A program made the translations under genes and the position numbers. Source: Halothiobacillus diazotrophicus (GTDB taxonomy: Bacteria > Pseudomonadota > Gammaproteobacteria > Halothiobacillales > Halothiobacillaceae). From it: a DNA stretch of 64,000 nt. Numbering within the stretch: position 1 is the first letter of the stretch; each line of letters starts with the position of its first letter. Shown here in pieces: positions 32,203 to 41,546 of the stretch. The stretch spans positions 310,001 to 374,000 of the forward strand of contig NZ_CP016027.1 in the NCBI RefSeq assembly GCF_001663815.1. The letters run 5' to 3'. The notes below the pieces were generated by a model that was given only the letters and a program-made list of their open reading frames with translations, had not been told where the DNA came from and ran no database searches.

Positions 32203-32488
32203 GGCTCACCCCCATGGCCTGATGGAAGACCTTGAAGACTTTTTCGGTGACGGCATCGGAGGTCACGAAATCGTTGTAGGCCTGGGTCAGCAGGGTGACG
32301 TACCGAATGCGTAGTTCCGCGTCGTCGAGGCTATCGAGGTCTGGGCTGCGCTTGAGGTAGTCGTGGAAGCGCTTGAGGATGTGCAGACGGTTCACCTGCA
32401 CGACGTGCTCGTCGTAGGGGACGCCCAGCAGGTTCAGGAAGTCCTCTGCCGAGGAGAGTTTGGCCAGTTGGTCGCGCAGTTCGCTCAT
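32153..32488 (-). CDS. nifW: nitrogenase-stabilizing/protective protein NifW
   Basis: 111 residues, all-helical, normal NifW length. 'FLNLLGVPYDEHVVQVNRLH' in part and 'ILKRFHDYL' are diagnostic. NifW binds the MoFe protein and helps protect or mature it. It lies 54 bp after cysE; its 3' end overlaps the start of the SagB-like gene if that protein begins at 32202 (a later start at an in-frame Met is not available nearby). Confidence 0.9.
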   Translation of the reverse strand: MSELRDQLAKLSSAEDFLNLLGVPYDEHVVQVNRLHILKRFHDYLKRSPDLDSLDDAELRIRYVTLLTQAYNDFVTSDAVTEKVFKVFHQAMGVSHVGLDKISRPGATAEG

Positions 32489-32542
32489 GGTGGTGTCCTC
32501 AGATGTTGCCAGTTGCTCGATTCGTTCGTTCGAATTGCTTGT

Positions 32543-33331
32543 TCAGTGGGTCGAGGCCGCCGGATCGCGCAGGCTGCTGCCGCAGACGGCGGGATCGATA
32601 TCGGTGCAGTGTTCGCAGTCGGCCTCGGGAATGGGTTCGTCGGGCACCGGCTGCTGCAGCTGGCGTTCCAGCACGTGGATGCGGTCCATCAGACACTGGA
32701 TGGCCTTGCCGACGGGGTCGGGCATCAGGTGGTGATCCAGGTCGATGCCCTGCGGGCTGATGCGGCGGCGCTCGATGGGCAGTACAACGCGACCCGGAAT
32801 GCCGACCACCGTCATGCTGGGGGAGACGTCCGAGATCACCACGGCATTCGCGCCGACCTGGGTGTCGTGTCCGATGGTGACCGGGCCAAGGATCTTTGCC
32901 CCGGCGCCGACCATGACCCGATCGCGCAGGGTGGGATGCCGCTTGCCGGGGTTCCAGCTCGTGCCGCCGAGGGTCACGCCGTGATACAGCGTGCAGTCGT
33001 CGCCGATCTCCGCCGTTTCGCCGATCACCACGCCCATGCCGTGATCGATGAAGAAGCGTCTGCCGATCTGTGCGCCGGGATGGATGTCGATGCCCGTGAA
33101 CAGGCGGGAGAGGGCGCTCATCAGCCGCGCGGGATAGCGCAGCCGCACGTGCCACAGCCGATGGGCCATGCGGTGCACGATGATGGCGTGTACGCCGGGA
33201 TAGGTGGTGAGCACTTCCAGAACATGCCGCGCCGCCGGGTCGCGATCGAACACGCAACGCACGTCTTCCCGCATCATGGCGAACAGGCCGATGCGCTTGG
33301 GCGGATTCTTCTCGATGGGGATCGCGTTCAT
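32543..33331 (-). CDS. cysE: serine O-acetyltransferase
   Basis: 262 residues. N-terminal helices followed by left-handed parallel beta helix hexapeptide repeats from about residue 90 ('[20 protein letters not shown]', '[14 protein letters not shown]'). His in 'DHGMG' and 'LYHGVTLGG' are catalytic. It makes O-acetylserine for cysteine, and nif-linked copies supply sulfur for Fe-S clusters through NifS. The C-terminal region ends in a cysteine-containing tail ([17 protein letters not shown]), unusual for CysE and perhaps metal- or redox-related. Start is preceded by GGGAGAC. Lies 27 bp after nifV. Confidence 0.9.
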   Translation of the reverse strand: MNAIPIEKNPPKRIGLFAMMREDVRCVFDRDPAARHVLEVLTTYPGVHAIIVHRMAHRLWHVRLRYPARLMSALSRLFTGIDIHPGAQIGRRFFIDHGMGVVIGETAEIGDDCTLYHGVTLGGTSWNPGKRHPTLRDRVMVGAGAKILGPVTIGHDTQVGANAVVISDVSPSMTVVGIPGRVVLPIERRRISPQGIDLDHHLMPDPVGKAIQCLMDRIHVLERQLQQPVPDEPIPEADCEHCTDIDPAVCGSSLRDPAASTH

Positions 33332-33358
33332 GGATGTCTCCCGTCAGAAATGGACCGG

Positions 33359-34519
33359 TCAGGAATGAGGCTGCTGCGGTTCCGCGCTTTCCAGCAGGAA
33401 CGTGTGCAGATCCTCCGTGCGCGGCGAAACCTTGTACTGCTGCACGTAATGCCGCACGCGGCGAAGGATCTGCTGGGCCTGTTCCTCGTCGATGATGGTG
33501 CCGAGTTCGGCGTAGGCGCGGATCACGGCCTTGGTGCCGGAATGCTTGCCGAGCACGAGCAGATGCTCCCTGCCCAGCTCATGCGGATCGAAGCCCTGGT
33601 AGTTGAGCGGATCCTTCATGATGCCGTCGACGTGGATGCCAGCCTCGTGGCTGAAGATGGCCGCACCGACGATGCTCTTGCCCGGCGGCACCGGCCGGCT
33701 GGACGCCAGGGCTACCATCTGCGATATGGCGTTGAAGTGCCGCACGTCCACGCCGGTCTGGTAGCCGTACAGGTGGTGCAGGCACATCACCACTTCCTCC
33801 AGCGGCGCATTGCCCGCCCGTTCGCCGAGACCGTTCACCGTGGTGTTCACGTGGGTGGCGCCGAAACGCAGGGCGGCGATCGAGTTGGCCGTCGCGAGGC
33901 CGAGATCGTCGTGGGCGTGCATCTCGATTTCGAGATCCGTGGCGGCGCGCAGGCGCGGCATGATCTCGGATACGGTGAACGGATCGAGGATGCCCAGGGT
34001 GTCGGCGAAGCGGAAGCGCCGCGCGCCGGCCTTCTGGGCGGCTTCCATCACCTGCAGGATGAAGTCCAGCGAGGCGCGGGAGGAATCCTCGCCGCCGACG
34101 GCGACTTCCATGCCCATGTCGAGGATCTGCTTCACCCGGCGATCGATCTGCTGCAGCACCCAGCTGCGGCTCTTGCCGATCTTGCCGCGGATCTGAATGT
34201 CCGACACCGGGACCGAGGCGTTGACCATGGTGACGGGGCAACGGGCGACGGCGTCGAGATCGGCATCGTGCATGCGACACCAGACGACGAGCCGGGCGTT
34301 CAGGCCCAGCTGCGCGATGCTGCGGATCACGTCCTGTTCTTCCTCACCCATGGCCGGGATGCCGATTTCCAGTTCCGGCACGCCGGCGGCCACCAGGCCT
34401 TGGGCGATGGCGATTTTCTCGTCGGGCCGGAAGCAGACACCGGCCGTCTGTTCGCCGTCGCGCAGGGTGGTGTCGTGGATCACGGCCACGGCTTGCGGTA
34501 ATGCGCTGACGTCAGGCAT
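33359..34519 (-). CDS. nifV: homocitrate synthase NifV
   Basis: 386 residues, HMGL-like TIM barrel joined to a C-terminal regulatory-type domain. '[15 protein letters not shown]' holds the catalytic Asp-Arg, and '[14 protein letters not shown]' and '[19 protein letters not shown]' are the metal-binding His motifs. It condenses acetyl-CoA and 2-oxoglutarate to homocitrate, the organic ligand of FeMo-co. The ATG at 34519 overlaps the nifS stop (ATGCCTGA), consistent with coupled translation; a GTG four codons earlier is an alternative. Confidence 0.95.
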   Translation of the reverse strand: MPDVSALPQAVAVIHDTTLRDGEQTAGVCFRPDEKIAIAQGLVAAGVPELEIGIPAMGEEEQDVIRSIAQLGLNARLVVWCRMHDADLDAVARCPVTMVNASVPVSDIQIRGKIGKSRSWVLQQIDRRVKQILDMGMEVAVGGEDSSRASLDFILQVMEAAQKAGARRFRFADTLGILDPFTVSEIMPRLRAATDLEIEMHAHDDLGLATANSIAALRFGATHVNTTVNGLGERAGNAPLEEVVMCLHHLYGYQTGVDVRHFNAISQMVALASSRPVPPGKSIVGAAIFSHEAGIHVDGIMKDPLNYQGFDPHELGREHLLVLGKHSGTKAVIRAYAELGTIIDEEQAQQILRRVRHYVQQYKVSPRTEDLHTFLLESAEPQQPHS

Positions 34520-35723
34520 ACACGGGCACAAACGCGTTGTCGGCGAGGATCGGGCCGTTCGGCCCCCAGTACGGCGACAGGGCGCGCAGCTGAGCGATGA
34601 TCGGCGGGGTCTGGGCGATTACCCAGTCCACTTCGGCCTCGGTCGTCTCGCGGGAGAGCGAGAAGCGGATCGTGCCGTGGGCCGCCGTGTAGGGGATGTC
34701 CATGGCGCGCAGCACGTGCGAGGGTTCCAGGGAGCCCGAAGTGCAGGCGGAACCCGACGAGGCGGCGATGCCGACCCGGCTCAGGAGCAGGAGGATGGCC
34801 TCGCCCTCGATGTATTCGAAGGAGATGCTGGTCGTGTTCGGCAGACGCTTGTCCGGGTCCCCGTTCGGGAAGGAATAAGGCACGACCTCCAGAATGGCCG
34901 CTTCCAGCTTGTCGCGCAGCTTGCGCACTTCGGTGTTCTCGTAGGCCATGTGTTCGAGCGCCAGTTCCGCCGCCTTGCCCAGACCGATGATGCCGGTGGT
35001 GTTCTCCGTGCCCGCCCGACGGCTCCGCTCCTGATGGCCGCCGCGCAGGAAGGGGCGGAAGCGGGTGCCGCGGCGCACGTACAGCGCGCCGATGCCCTTG
35101 GGCGCATGCAGCTTGTGGCCGGAGAGGGAGAGCATGTCGATGGCCGACTCGGCCATGTTCAGCGGAATCTTGCCCACGGCCTGTACGGCGTCCGTGTGGA
35201 ACAGCACGCCCTTTTCCTTCGCCATGCGGGCCATGGTTTCGACGGGGAAGATCGTGCCGGTCTCGTTGTTCGCGTACATGATCGACACGATGGCGACGCG
35301 GTCGCTCAGCACCTCGGCGTATTTCTCCATGTCGATGCGGCCGAGCCGGTCCACGGGCAGGTAGTGCACCGTGTAGCCCTCGGTGCGCGCCAGATGCTCG
35401 CAGAGGGTGAGGATGGCCGGGTGCTCGACGACGCTGGTGATGATTTCGCGCCGTTCCGGATAGGCGGCCAGCGCGGATAGGATGGCCGTGCTGTCCGATT
35501 CCGTGCCGCAGGAGGTGAAGATGATCTCGGTGTCGTGTGCAGCACCCAGCAGCTTCTGCACGGCGATGCGTGCCTCGTCCATCCGCTTGCCGACGTCGCC
35601 GCCGAAGCTGTGCATGGAGGAGGGGTTGCCGTAGCACTCGCTGAAGTAAGGCAGCATCGCCTCGACGACACGGGGATCGACGCGGGTGGTGGCATTGTTG
35701 TCCATGTACGCGGTGGTGGTCAT
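34512..35723 (-). CDS. nifS: cysteine desulfurase NifS
   Basis: 403 residues, fold-type I PLP enzyme. PLP lysine is Lys204 in '[10 protein letters not shown]'; the mobile catalytic Cys is Cys327 in 'SSGSACTSG', the group I motif. It frees sulfur from cysteine for NifU-based cluster assembly. The start at 35723 lies two bases after the nifU stop with GGGGG upstream. Operon order iscA-nifU-nifS-nifV-cysE is typical. Confidence 0.96.
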   Translation of the reverse strand: MTTTAYMDNNATTRVDPRVVEAMLPYFSECYGNPSSMHSFGGDVGKRMDEARIAVQKLLGAAHDTEIIFTSCGTESDSTAILSALAAYPERREIITSVVEHPAILTLCEHLARTEGYTVHYLPVDRLGRIDMEKYAEVLSDRVAIVSIMYANNETGTIFPVETMARMAKEKGVLFHTDAVQAVGKIPLNMAESAIDMLSLSGHKLHAPKGIGALYVRRGTRFRPFLRGGHQERSRRAGTENTTGIIGLGKAAELALEHMAYENTEVRKLRDKLEAAILEVVPYSFPNGDPDKRLPNTTSISFEYIEGEAILLLLSRVGIAASSGSACTSGSLEPSHVLRAMDIPYTAAHGTIRFSLSRETTEAEVDWVIAQTPPIIAQLRALSPYWGPNGPILADNAFVPVYA

Positions 35724-35725
35724 GA

Positions 35726-36691
35726 TCAAACCCCCATGGTCTCGGTGGACTGGGCCTGCGGCATCGGTGCGGGCACGACCCGGATCGGGCGGCCCAGCGT
35801 GAGCATCAGTCGCTCCTGGATGCCGGAGATGGTGATGCCCGACATCTGGCAGCCCATGCAGGCGCCGCTCATGGCGACACTGACAGTATCCCCATCGACG
35901 TCGACCAGCTGGATGTCACCCCCATCCATCTTGAATTGTGGACGCATTTCGTCGATGACGGCGGAAATTTTCTGAATTTTTTGTACCAGAGTCATGCCAC
36001 CGGTAGCCGGTGCCGCCGCTGCGGGGGCAGCCGGCTTGGGCTTGAGGGGCTGGATGGACACGGGAGCCGAAATTGTCACCGTTTGGGTGACGGTCTGGGC
36101 GGGCGGCTTGGCCGCCACCGGTTCCAGGCCATGGACCTCGGCAAGCACACGCTCGATCTTCTCGTGGCAGCTTTCGCAGCCGCCGCCAGCCTTGGTGTAG
36201 AAGGTGACTTCCTGCAGCGTGTGCAGGTTGTTTTCCTTCGCGACCTTTTCGATCATCGCGGAATCGATGCCGAAGCACTTGCAGATCAGCTCGCCTTCCT
36301 CGTGGTCGTCCGCCCATTCCTCGCCGCGATAGTTGGCGATGGCGGCATGGAGGGCCTCGGCGCCCATGACCGAGCAGTGCATCTTCTCGGGCGGCAGGCC
36401 GCCGAGGAATTCGGCGATGTCCATGTTGGTGACCGCCAGGGCCTCATCGAGGGTCTTGCCCTTGATGATCTCCGTCAGGGCGGAGGAGGACGCGATGGCC
36501 GAGCCGCAGCCGAAGGTCTGGAAGCGCGCGTCGGTGATGACGTCGGTTTCCGGATCGACTTGCAGCATCAGTCGCAGGGCATCGCCGCAGCTGATGGAGC
36601 CGACTTCGCCGATGGCGTTGGCCTCTTCGAGCACCCCGGTGTTCTTGGGGTTGAAGAAGTACTCTTTCACCTTGTCCGTATAGTCCCACAT
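35726..36691 (-). CDS. nifU: Fe-S cluster scaffold NifU
   Basis: 321 residues with all three NifU modules: the IscU-like domain (Cys35, Cys about 62, Cys106), the central [2Fe-2S] BFD-type domain ('CKCFGID' and '[11 protein letters not shown]') and the C-terminal Nfu domain with CMGC. A Pro/Ala linker (about 212-240) separates the last two. It builds [4Fe-4S] clusters for NifH and precursor clusters for NifB. Start at 36691 follows GAGGG; the frame continues upstream through the iscA gene but that is not coding. Confidence 0.96.
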   Translation of the reverse strand: MWDYTDKVKEYFFNPKNTGVLEEANAIGEVGSISCGDALRLMLQVDPETDVITDARFQTFGCGSAIASSSALTEIIKGKTLDEALAVTNMDIAEFLGGLPPEKMHCSVMGAEALHAAIANYRGEEWADDHEEGELICKCFGIDSAMIEKVAKENNLHTLQEVTFYTKAGGGCESCHEKIERVLAEVHGLEPVAAKPPAQTVTQTVTISAPVSIQPLKPKPAAPAAAAPATGGMTLVQKIQKISAVIDEMRPQFKMDGGDIQLVDVDGDTVSVAMSGACMGCQMSGITISGIQERLMLTLGRPIRVVPAPMPQAQSTETMGV

Positions 36692-36696
36692 GGCGC

Positions 36697-37065
36697 TTAC
36701 CCTCGATGACCGCAGGTTGATTTGTCGGGCGTGGGCGAACCGTCGCCCGCCGTGAAGGAGGAACCGCAGCCGCAGGTGGCCGTGGCGTTCGGGTTCTCGA
36801 ACCGGAAGCCGACGCCGGTGATGTCCTCGACGTAGTCGATCACCACGCCCGTCAGCAGCGGCGCGCTGTTCTCGTCCACATAGACCTGGAGGCCTTCGAG
36901 GGCGATGACGGTGTCGTCGGCCTGGGCTTGCGATTCGAGCCCCATGCCGTACTGGAATCCGGAACAACCGCCACCGGAGACCATGACGCGGAGGCCACTG
37001 GCTTCCGGGGTTTCCGTGATCAGACCCTTGACGGCGTGAATCGCCTTTTCTGTCAGTGTCAACAT
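36697..37065 (-). CDS. nif-specific IscA/HesB-type iron-sulfur protein
   Basis: 122 residues, A-type carrier fold. Conserved cysteines are in 'GGGCSGFQY' (about Cys34) and 'CGCGSSF' (about 98 and 100). It carries clusters from NifU to target proteins. The C-terminal tail after CGCGSSF is longer than usual, with one more Cys (STCGHRG). First gene of the operon, just downstream of the sigma-54 promoter at 37106; five bases before nifU. Confidence 0.93.
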   Translation of the reverse strand: MLTLTEKAIHAVKGLITETPEASGLRVMVSGGGCSGFQYGMGLESQAQADDTVIALEGLQVYVDENSAPLLTGVVIDYVEDITGVGFRFENPNATATCGCGSSFTAGDGSPTPDKSTCGHRG

Positions 37066-37105
37066 GGTGCGCTCCTTGGAAATGAGGTGGGTTCACAGGT
37101 ATAAA

Positions 37106-37121
37106 AGCAAAAGGCGCGCCA
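37106..37121 (-). promoter_or_regulatory. sigma-54 promoter of the iscA-nifUSV operon
   Basis: Minus strand TGGCGCG-CCTT-TTGCT: one mismatch (G for A) to TGGCACG-N4-TTGCW with correct spacing. Predicted start about 37094, 29 bases before the iscA ATG. Confidence 0.75.
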
Positions 37122-37193
37122 TGTTTTTCAAACTCGTTAACCGGATGAAAAGAAACGAATAATATGGATGTCGCGTGGGGGTGGTGCGGATTT

Positions 37194-37209
37194 TGTCGGG
37201 TTTCCTACA
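37194..37209 (-). promoter_or_regulatory. NifA activator site for the iscA-nifUSV operon
   Basis: Exact TGT-N10-ACA, centred about 108 bases upstream of the predicted start. Confidence 0.7.
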
Positions 37210-37250
37210 TGGCTTCGGTGGATTTGCTGCGAAGGCGACAAAGCGGGCGT

Positions 37251-37272
37251 AAAAAAGCCCGCAAATGCGGGC
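37251..37272 (-). terminator. rho-independent terminator of the nifHDK...nifQ operon
   Basis: Minus strand GCCCGC-ATTT-GCGGGC followed by TTTTTT, 38 bases after the last gene's stop codon. It separates this long operon from the next operon's promoter. Confidence 0.9.
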
Positions 37273-37309
37273 AACAGGGATTGCTCCTGGCAGTGTTCGG
37301 TACGTGTTT

Positions 37310-37915
37310 TTACACGGGGCGGTTTTCGTTCGGGTTGCGGACGGGACCCATGGTGGCCAGACACTCGGCGAGGCTGATTTCCGGGAACTTGCCGTCAAAG
37401 GTCAGCGCGGTATCCATGATCCGATCGATCTTTGCAGCGGTATCCAGTTTCTTCAGGTCGCCGCGTTCCAGATACAGCAGTTCGAGCAGCTCGTTGTACA
37501 CGGTGGCTTCGTCGATCGGCAGGATATGGAAGGGAATGCCGTCGACGACGACCTGGTAGCGCTTGCGCAGGTCGATGTTGTTGCAGAACAGGAAGTACTT
37601 GCCGGTAGGGCTGAGGTTTTCCTTCAGGACCGGGACGAGATCCTCGATATAGCCGAAGGAGAGCAGGTAGCAGGCGAAGAAGTCGATCTTGTCGCTGCCC
37701 GGTTCGGCGCCGCTGATGACCTGCTGGGCCATGGTTTCCGGCGGGCGGGCTTCATCGGCGATGCTGGCGGCGAACTTCAGGGCGACTTCGCCCCGGAAGC
37801 CGAAGCGGCCCTTGCTGTTGATTTCGCCCTTGTAGACCGGGTTCAGCAGGCGTTTTTCCTGCTCGAGCCGGGCAAAGGCGCTCTGTTCGATGGCGGTGAG
37901 TTCAGCGGTGGTCAT
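37310..37915 (-). CDS. unknown protein, last gene of the nifHDK-nifQ operon
   Basis: 201 residues, soluble. No family recognised. Features visible: a helical start, 'GRFGFRGEVALKFAASIADEARPPE' region, 'SGAEPGSDKIDFFACYLLSFGYIED', 'GKYFLFCNNIDLRKRYQVVVDGIPFHIL' region and a C-terminal 'ISLAECLATMGPVRNPNENRP'. Two isolated cysteines plus one near the end do not form a known metal motif. It follows nifQ by 83 bp and precedes the terminator, so it is almost certainly co-expressed with nif genes. Confidence 0.75.
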   Translation of the reverse strand: MTTAELTAIEQSAFARLEQEKRLLNPVYKGEINSKGRFGFRGEVALKFAASIADEARPPETMAQQVISGAEPGSDKIDFFACYLLSFGYIEDLVPVLKENLSPTGKYFLFCNNIDLRKRYQVVVDGIPFHILPIDEATVYNELLELLYLERGDLKKLDTAAKIDRIMDTALTFDGKFPEISLAECLATMGPVRNPNENRPV

Positions 37916-37998
37916 GATGGATCTCCAATCGGTGGTCGTTCAGGTAATCGCGTGTTCCGGTCGTGTTTTTCGCTATGAGCGGGGTCATGGGGGCACAT

Positions 37999-38670
37999 TC
38001 AGTGCATGGCGGCGGTGACGGTCGGCTGGGACCAGTCCGTCGCGTCCTCGGGGCCGAAGCAGGCCGCGTACTCGATGCAGACCGCGCAGCTCGGCGCCAG
38101 GCAGACCGACACCTCGCCCAGTTCGCACAGCTGCTTGTAGAGGAATTTCTTCCACTTCATGTTGCCCGTGTTCTTGTTGTACAGAATCGGGAAATAGCGC
38201 GAGAGAAGCTGGTTGAGTTCTTCGCGGCAGGCCAGACCCAGGTCCTGCCAGAGGTGGTTGTCGCGCAGGCAGGCGGCGGCGATCATCGAGGTGATCCAGT
38301 CGACGTGCTCGCCGTAGCTCGAGCTGTGATCAAGCAGCAGCAGCTTGAGATCGTTCATTTCCTCGTCGCGCACGCGGCTTGAGGGCGTGTCCGAAGCCAG
38401 GTTCTCGCACTGGCAGGAATAATCGAGGCCGGTGCACAGATTCAGATGCTCCTTGATGCACCGGTCGATGGGCTTGTCGTCGAGCACGCGGGCGAAATAC
38501 CGGTTGATCAGCATGCGGAACTTCGTCTGGCTCAGGCCCATGGCGGCACTGAGCGACTCGTTGTCGCAACGTGCGTTGTGACTGATGCACTGGGCGAAGA
38601 TATGCGCCTCGTACACGTCTTCCTGCGCGTCGCGGTGATCCATCAGGTATTGGTAGATTCCTGAGTCCAT
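37999..38670 (-). CDS. nifQ: molybdenum donor protein NifQ
   Basis: 223 residues. The C-terminal C-x4-C-x2-C-x5-C motif ('CLAPSCAVCIEYAAC') binds the Mo-Fe-S cluster that NifQ hands to NifEN for FeMo-co assembly. Start at 38670 is preferred for the AGAGG upstream; seven more in-frame codons exist. Placed after fdxB, with which it is commonly linked. Confidence 0.94.
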   Translation of the reverse strand: MDSGIYQYLMDHRDAQEDVYEAHIFAQCISHNARCDNESLSAAMGLSQTKFRMLINRYFARVLDDKPIDRCIKEHLNLCTGLDYSCQCENLASDTPSSRVRDEEMNDLKLLLLDHSSSYGEHVDWITSMIAAACLRDNHLWQDLGLACREELNQLLSRYFPILYNKNTGNMKWKKFLYKQLCELGEVSVCLAPSCAVCIEYAACFGPEDATDWSQPTVTAAMH

Positions 38671-38698
38671 CGTGGCACCTCTCGTAGTCACCCGGCCA

Positions 38699-38992
38699 TC
38701 AGGCGGCCGCCAGCGGCGTGTGGGTATAGCAGTCCTTGGGGCAGACCCGGGAGCAGGCCTCGCAGCCGATGCAGTTCTCCGGGTGCTCGATCACCATGAC
38801 CTTGCGTTCGGCTTCATCGTCGTCCGCAGCGACCAGCCCACCATCCTCGTCGATGCCCTTGAGCATCAGCACGTCGCGACCGCAGGCACGGTAGCAGCGA
38901 CCACAGCCGATGCATTTCTCGTCATCGATCTGGTCTACGAAATTCGGGGTCCAGGCGAGGCCCCCCTTGGTGATGCCGGTCATGCTGCTCAT
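38699..38992 (-). CDS. fdxB: nif-specific ferredoxin III (FdxB)
   Basis: 97 residues with two [4Fe-4S] motifs: '[14 protein letters not shown]' and '[15 protein letters not shown]'. The acidic insert between them and the N-terminal '[16 protein letters not shown]' part match ferredoxin III of nif clusters. Likely an electron donor in cofactor assembly or to nitrogenase reductase. Four bases after the CCE_0567-type gene. Confidence 0.93.
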   Translation of the reverse strand: MSSMTGITKGGLAWTPNFVDQIDDEKCIGCGRCYRACGRDVLMLKGIDEDGGLVAADDDEAERKVMVIEHPENCIGCEACSRVCPKDCYTHTPLAAA

Positions 38993-38996
38993 GGCG

Positions 38997-39197
38997 TCAG
39001 TCTCCGTTCAGGGCGGCCAGGCGCGCCTTGGCCGCGTTCAAATCGCGATAGGTCGTGTGTGTCTGCTCGGCGAGGTCGGGGATGCCCTCCCAGTTGATGG
39101 GCAGGTCCTCGGCCAGATCGTGCAGATCCATCTTCAGACGGTTCGCCTGGCTGTTCAGGCGCTTGATTTCGGCTTTGATGGCTTCGATTTCGTCCAC
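38997..39197 (-). CDS. CCE_0567-family metalloprotein (DUF683)
   Basis: 66 residues, helical, matching the small nif-linked DUF683/CCE_0567 family, which forms an antiparallel helical bundle and may bind metal. '[13 protein letters not shown]' is the conserved loop. Function in nitrogen fixation not established. Lies between the DUF269 gene and fdxB. Confidence 0.88.
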   Translation of the reverse strand: MDEIEAIKAEIKRLNSQANRLKMDLHDLAEDLPINWEGIPDLAEQTHTTYRDLNAAKARLAALNGD

Positions 39198-39246
39198 GGT
39201 GTTTCTCCTCTGTCGGTACGATTCCGGTAGTACGTTGTTGGCGGTA

Positions 39247-39726
39247 CTAGAAGCGGGCCACTTCGGGGAAGCGGTTGATCATGTCCACGGCGCTGTCCAC
39301 CAGCTTTCCGCCTTCCTCGGCGAGTTTTTCCATGCTGAGGAAGCCGAAGCGATGCACGTCGCGCAGATGCTTGTTGATCACGATGAGACGGCCGGCGGTG
39401 AGGATCATCCGGCCGAAACCCTCGTGACTCATCTTCATCATCGGCGAGACCATGATGCCGGTCGCACGCTCGGTGGCGAGGCCGATGGCGTTGTAGAAGA
39501 GTTCCAGGCGCCACAGCACTTCCGGATCGGGGTCGCCGATGATCGGGATCGCCCGGCGGGCTTCCTTGTCGACGATGTACGGGGCGAGCAGCTCCTCGTC
39601 GTTCTTCTTCTCCCAGGTGCCGTAGCTGTCCTGGGCGCGCCATTGCTTGACCAGTTCCTGGATGAACGGGGTCTCCATCGGGGCGACGGTCGTGGCTTCG
39701 GGGGTTGCGGTCGTGGTATCAGACAT
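39247..39726 (-). CDS. NifX-associated nitrogen fixation protein (DUF269)
   Basis: 159 residues from the ATG at 39726, which follows GAGGAAAG. '[19 protein letters not shown]' and '[17 protein letters not shown]' are typical of the DUF269 protein always found next to nifX. Its role is unknown, probably cofactor trafficking. The leader ([13 protein letters not shown]) is low complexity. Confidence 0.93.
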   Translation of the reverse strand: MSDTTTATPEATTVAPMETPFIQELVKQWRAQDSYGTWEKKNDEELLAPYIVDKEARRAIPIIGDPDPEVLWRLELFYNAIGLATERATGIMVSPMMKMSHEGFGRMILTAGRLIVINKHLRDVHRFGFLSMEKLAEEGGKLVDSAVDMINRFPEVARF

Positions 39727-40132
39727 TGCTGCTTTCCTCTTCGTCGAGTTCGAATTCGTATTCCTGTCCCTTGCGCAGTGCCTTGCGCAGCCAGGGCGGC
39801 GGTGCATCGCGCAGTACCTTCTGGAGCTTGGCGAGGATGTCCTCGATCGCTTCGGGCTCGTTGACCTTGATCGGGTGGATCTTCAGGGCGATCACGCGGG
39901 CCGCACCCGAACCGCCGATGGCGGAGACGTACAGGATGGCGCAGTCCTTGATGGCTTCGAGCTTGGGCGCGAGCTTGTCCTCGTTGCCGTCTTCGGCCAG
40001 TTCGCCGTCGAACTGCACGGCCTCGAGAAACTCGTGGCCGTCCTCGGTCACCTCGTAGATGGCGATCTGCTTGGCCCAGCCGAAGTGGGCATCGACGCGT
40101 TTCATGTCTTGTGTGGCAAATGCGACTTTCAT
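39719..40132 (-). CDS. nifX: FeMo-cofactor trafficking protein NifX
   Basis: 137 residues, dinitrogenase-iron-molybdenum cofactor binding fold: '[20 protein letters not shown]' start and '[14 protein letters not shown]' are diagnostic. NifX holds NifB-co and VK-cluster between NifB and NifEN. Start at 40132 follows GGGAGGG; the upstream frame to 40216 overlaps nifN and is not coding. Ends overlapping the DUF269 start by eight bases. Confidence 0.95.
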   Translation of the reverse strand: MKVAFATQDMKRVDAHFGWAKQIAIYEVTEDGHEFLEAVQFDGELAEDGNEDKLAPKLEAIKDCAILYVSAIGGSGAARVIALKIHPIKVNEPEAIEDILAKLQKVLRDAPPPWLRKALRKGQEYEFELDEEESSNV

Positions 40133-40184
40133 GATCCCTCCCGGGCGCGAACGTGTGGATAAAGGCGCGACGACGTCCGCGTTC

Positions 40185-41546
40185 TTAACTAAGCGCAAGC
40201 GTCGGACGTGCTGCATGGTTTTCGGCTGGCAGCGGCCAGCTCTCCGGATGATTCTCGTGTTCGTTGGCCATCAGGACGTTGCCGATCTCGAACAGCAGAT
40301 CCCGCGTACCCCGATAACCGATGGACAGCCGATGCGTGGCACCGAGCCGGTCGAAGATCGGCAGGCCCATGCGCACGAAGGGGATGTGCAGCCGTTCGGC
40401 CGCCTGGCGACCATGCGAGGTGGTGATCAGGATGTCGCAGTCCTTGGCGCGATCCTCCAGATCCTCCAGATCGCCGATCAGCACCTCGGCACAGGGCAGG
40501 CGTTCGAGCATCGGGGATTGGGTGGTCGTGACCGCCGCAGCGATCTCCGCACCCATCTCGGCGAACAGGGTGGCCAGCGACCACAGCAGGTCCGGTTCCG
40601 CGCCGATGGCGAAGCGCTTGCCGCCATAGAAGAAGTGGCTGTCGAGCATCGCGTCCATCAGCTGGCTGCGCTGCCGGCGATATTTCAGGGGCACCGGGCG
40701 GCCGCTGATCTGGCTCAGGCATTCGAGCAGCTGGTCGTTGGCCTCGATGCCGGTGAGCCGATCGAACAGCATGTAGGACTGCCCGGTGCGCGCCATCAGG
40801 GCTTCGGCCGCCGGGCGCATCTGCTCGCCCACGGCGATGGTGAATTCGGCACCGCCCATGGCACGGATTTCCGGCACGGTGGTGCCGCCGAGCGTGGTGG
40901 GCGAGAAGTTCTCCGGCACGTGGCCGTCCATCGAGCCGGACAGGTCGGGCAGGATGGTCGGCTTCAGGCCGAAGGCCTCGCTGATGTCGCGCAGTTCCTC
41001 GACATCGGCCACCGTCATGTGCGAACCGACCAGGAAGTTGATGGCACCGGGCACCTTCGGCGCCTGCGGATCGGGCAGGGTCCCCACGATCTGGGCGACG
41101 GTCTTGGCCCAGCCGTCCTGGAAGGCATCCTTGAAGTCCGGCGTCGAGACATAGACGACCACGAGATCGCCCAGTTCGGGATGCGCCGCCATGAAGGTCT
41201 TGAGGTAGCCATCCACGTCGTCGCCCTTGGTTTCGGTGACGCCGGTGGAGCAGATGCCGATCACGCTCGGTTTCGCGCGCTGGTAGATGCTGAGGATGGC
41301 CTTGCCGATGTTCTCTAGCCCGCCCATCACCGTGGCGACTTCGCTCATCGCCGTGGTCTGCAACGGCACGGTTTCGCGGAAATGGCGAACGAACAGCACC
41401 ATGCCGAAGGCCGTGCAGCCCTGCGAGCCGTGCAGCAGCGGCATGGCGTTGTCGAGGCCCATGAAGGCCAGCGCGCCGCCGACGGGCTGGCTCAGCTTCA
41501 GCGGGTTGACGGTGCAGGCCTTGTTCACGGTGCGGACAGTGCTCAT
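40185..41546 (-). CDS. nifN: nitrogenase iron-molybdenum cofactor biosynthesis protein NifN
   Basis: 453 residues, beta-subunit-like half of the NifEN scaffold. '[19 protein letters not shown]' and '[12 protein letters not shown]' hold conserved cysteines, and '[14 protein letters not shown]' matches the NifK/NifN block. The start overlaps the nifE stop (ATGA) with GGAGGTGACGGC before it, so the two subunits are translationally coupled. Confidence 0.96.
   Translation of the reverse strand: MSTVRTVNKACTVNPLKLSQPVGGALAFMGLDNAMPLLHGSQGCTAFGMVLFVRHFRETVPLQTTAMSEVATVMGGLENIGKAILSIYQRAKPSVIGICSTGVTETKGDDVDGYLKTFMAAHPELGDLVVVYVSTPDFKDAFQDGWAKTVAQIVGTLPDPQAPKVPGAINFLVGSHMTVADVEELRDISEAFGLKPTILPDLSGSMDGHVPENFSPTTLGGTTVPEIRAMGGAEFTIAVGEQMRPAAEALMARTGQSYMLFDRLTGIEANDQLLECLSQISGRPVPLKYRRQRSQLMDAMLDSHFFYGGKRFAIGAEPDLLWSLATLFAEMGAEIAAAVTTTQSPMLERLPCAEVLIGDLEDLEDRAKDCDILITTSHGRQAAERLHIPFVRMGLPIFDRLGATHRLSIGYRGTRDLLFEIGNVLMANEHENHPESWPLPAENHAARPTLALS

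Noticed and set aside
32363-34501. 712-codon plus-strand frame across cysE and nifV
   Set aside because: Spans several real minus-strand nif genes and shows the His/Asp/Gly-rich composition of antisense high-GC frames.
36692-37096. Extended nifU frame upstream of 36691
   Set aside because: It overlaps the iscA gene in another frame; the conserved NifU N-terminus MWDYTDKV starts at 36691 with a ribosome-binding site.
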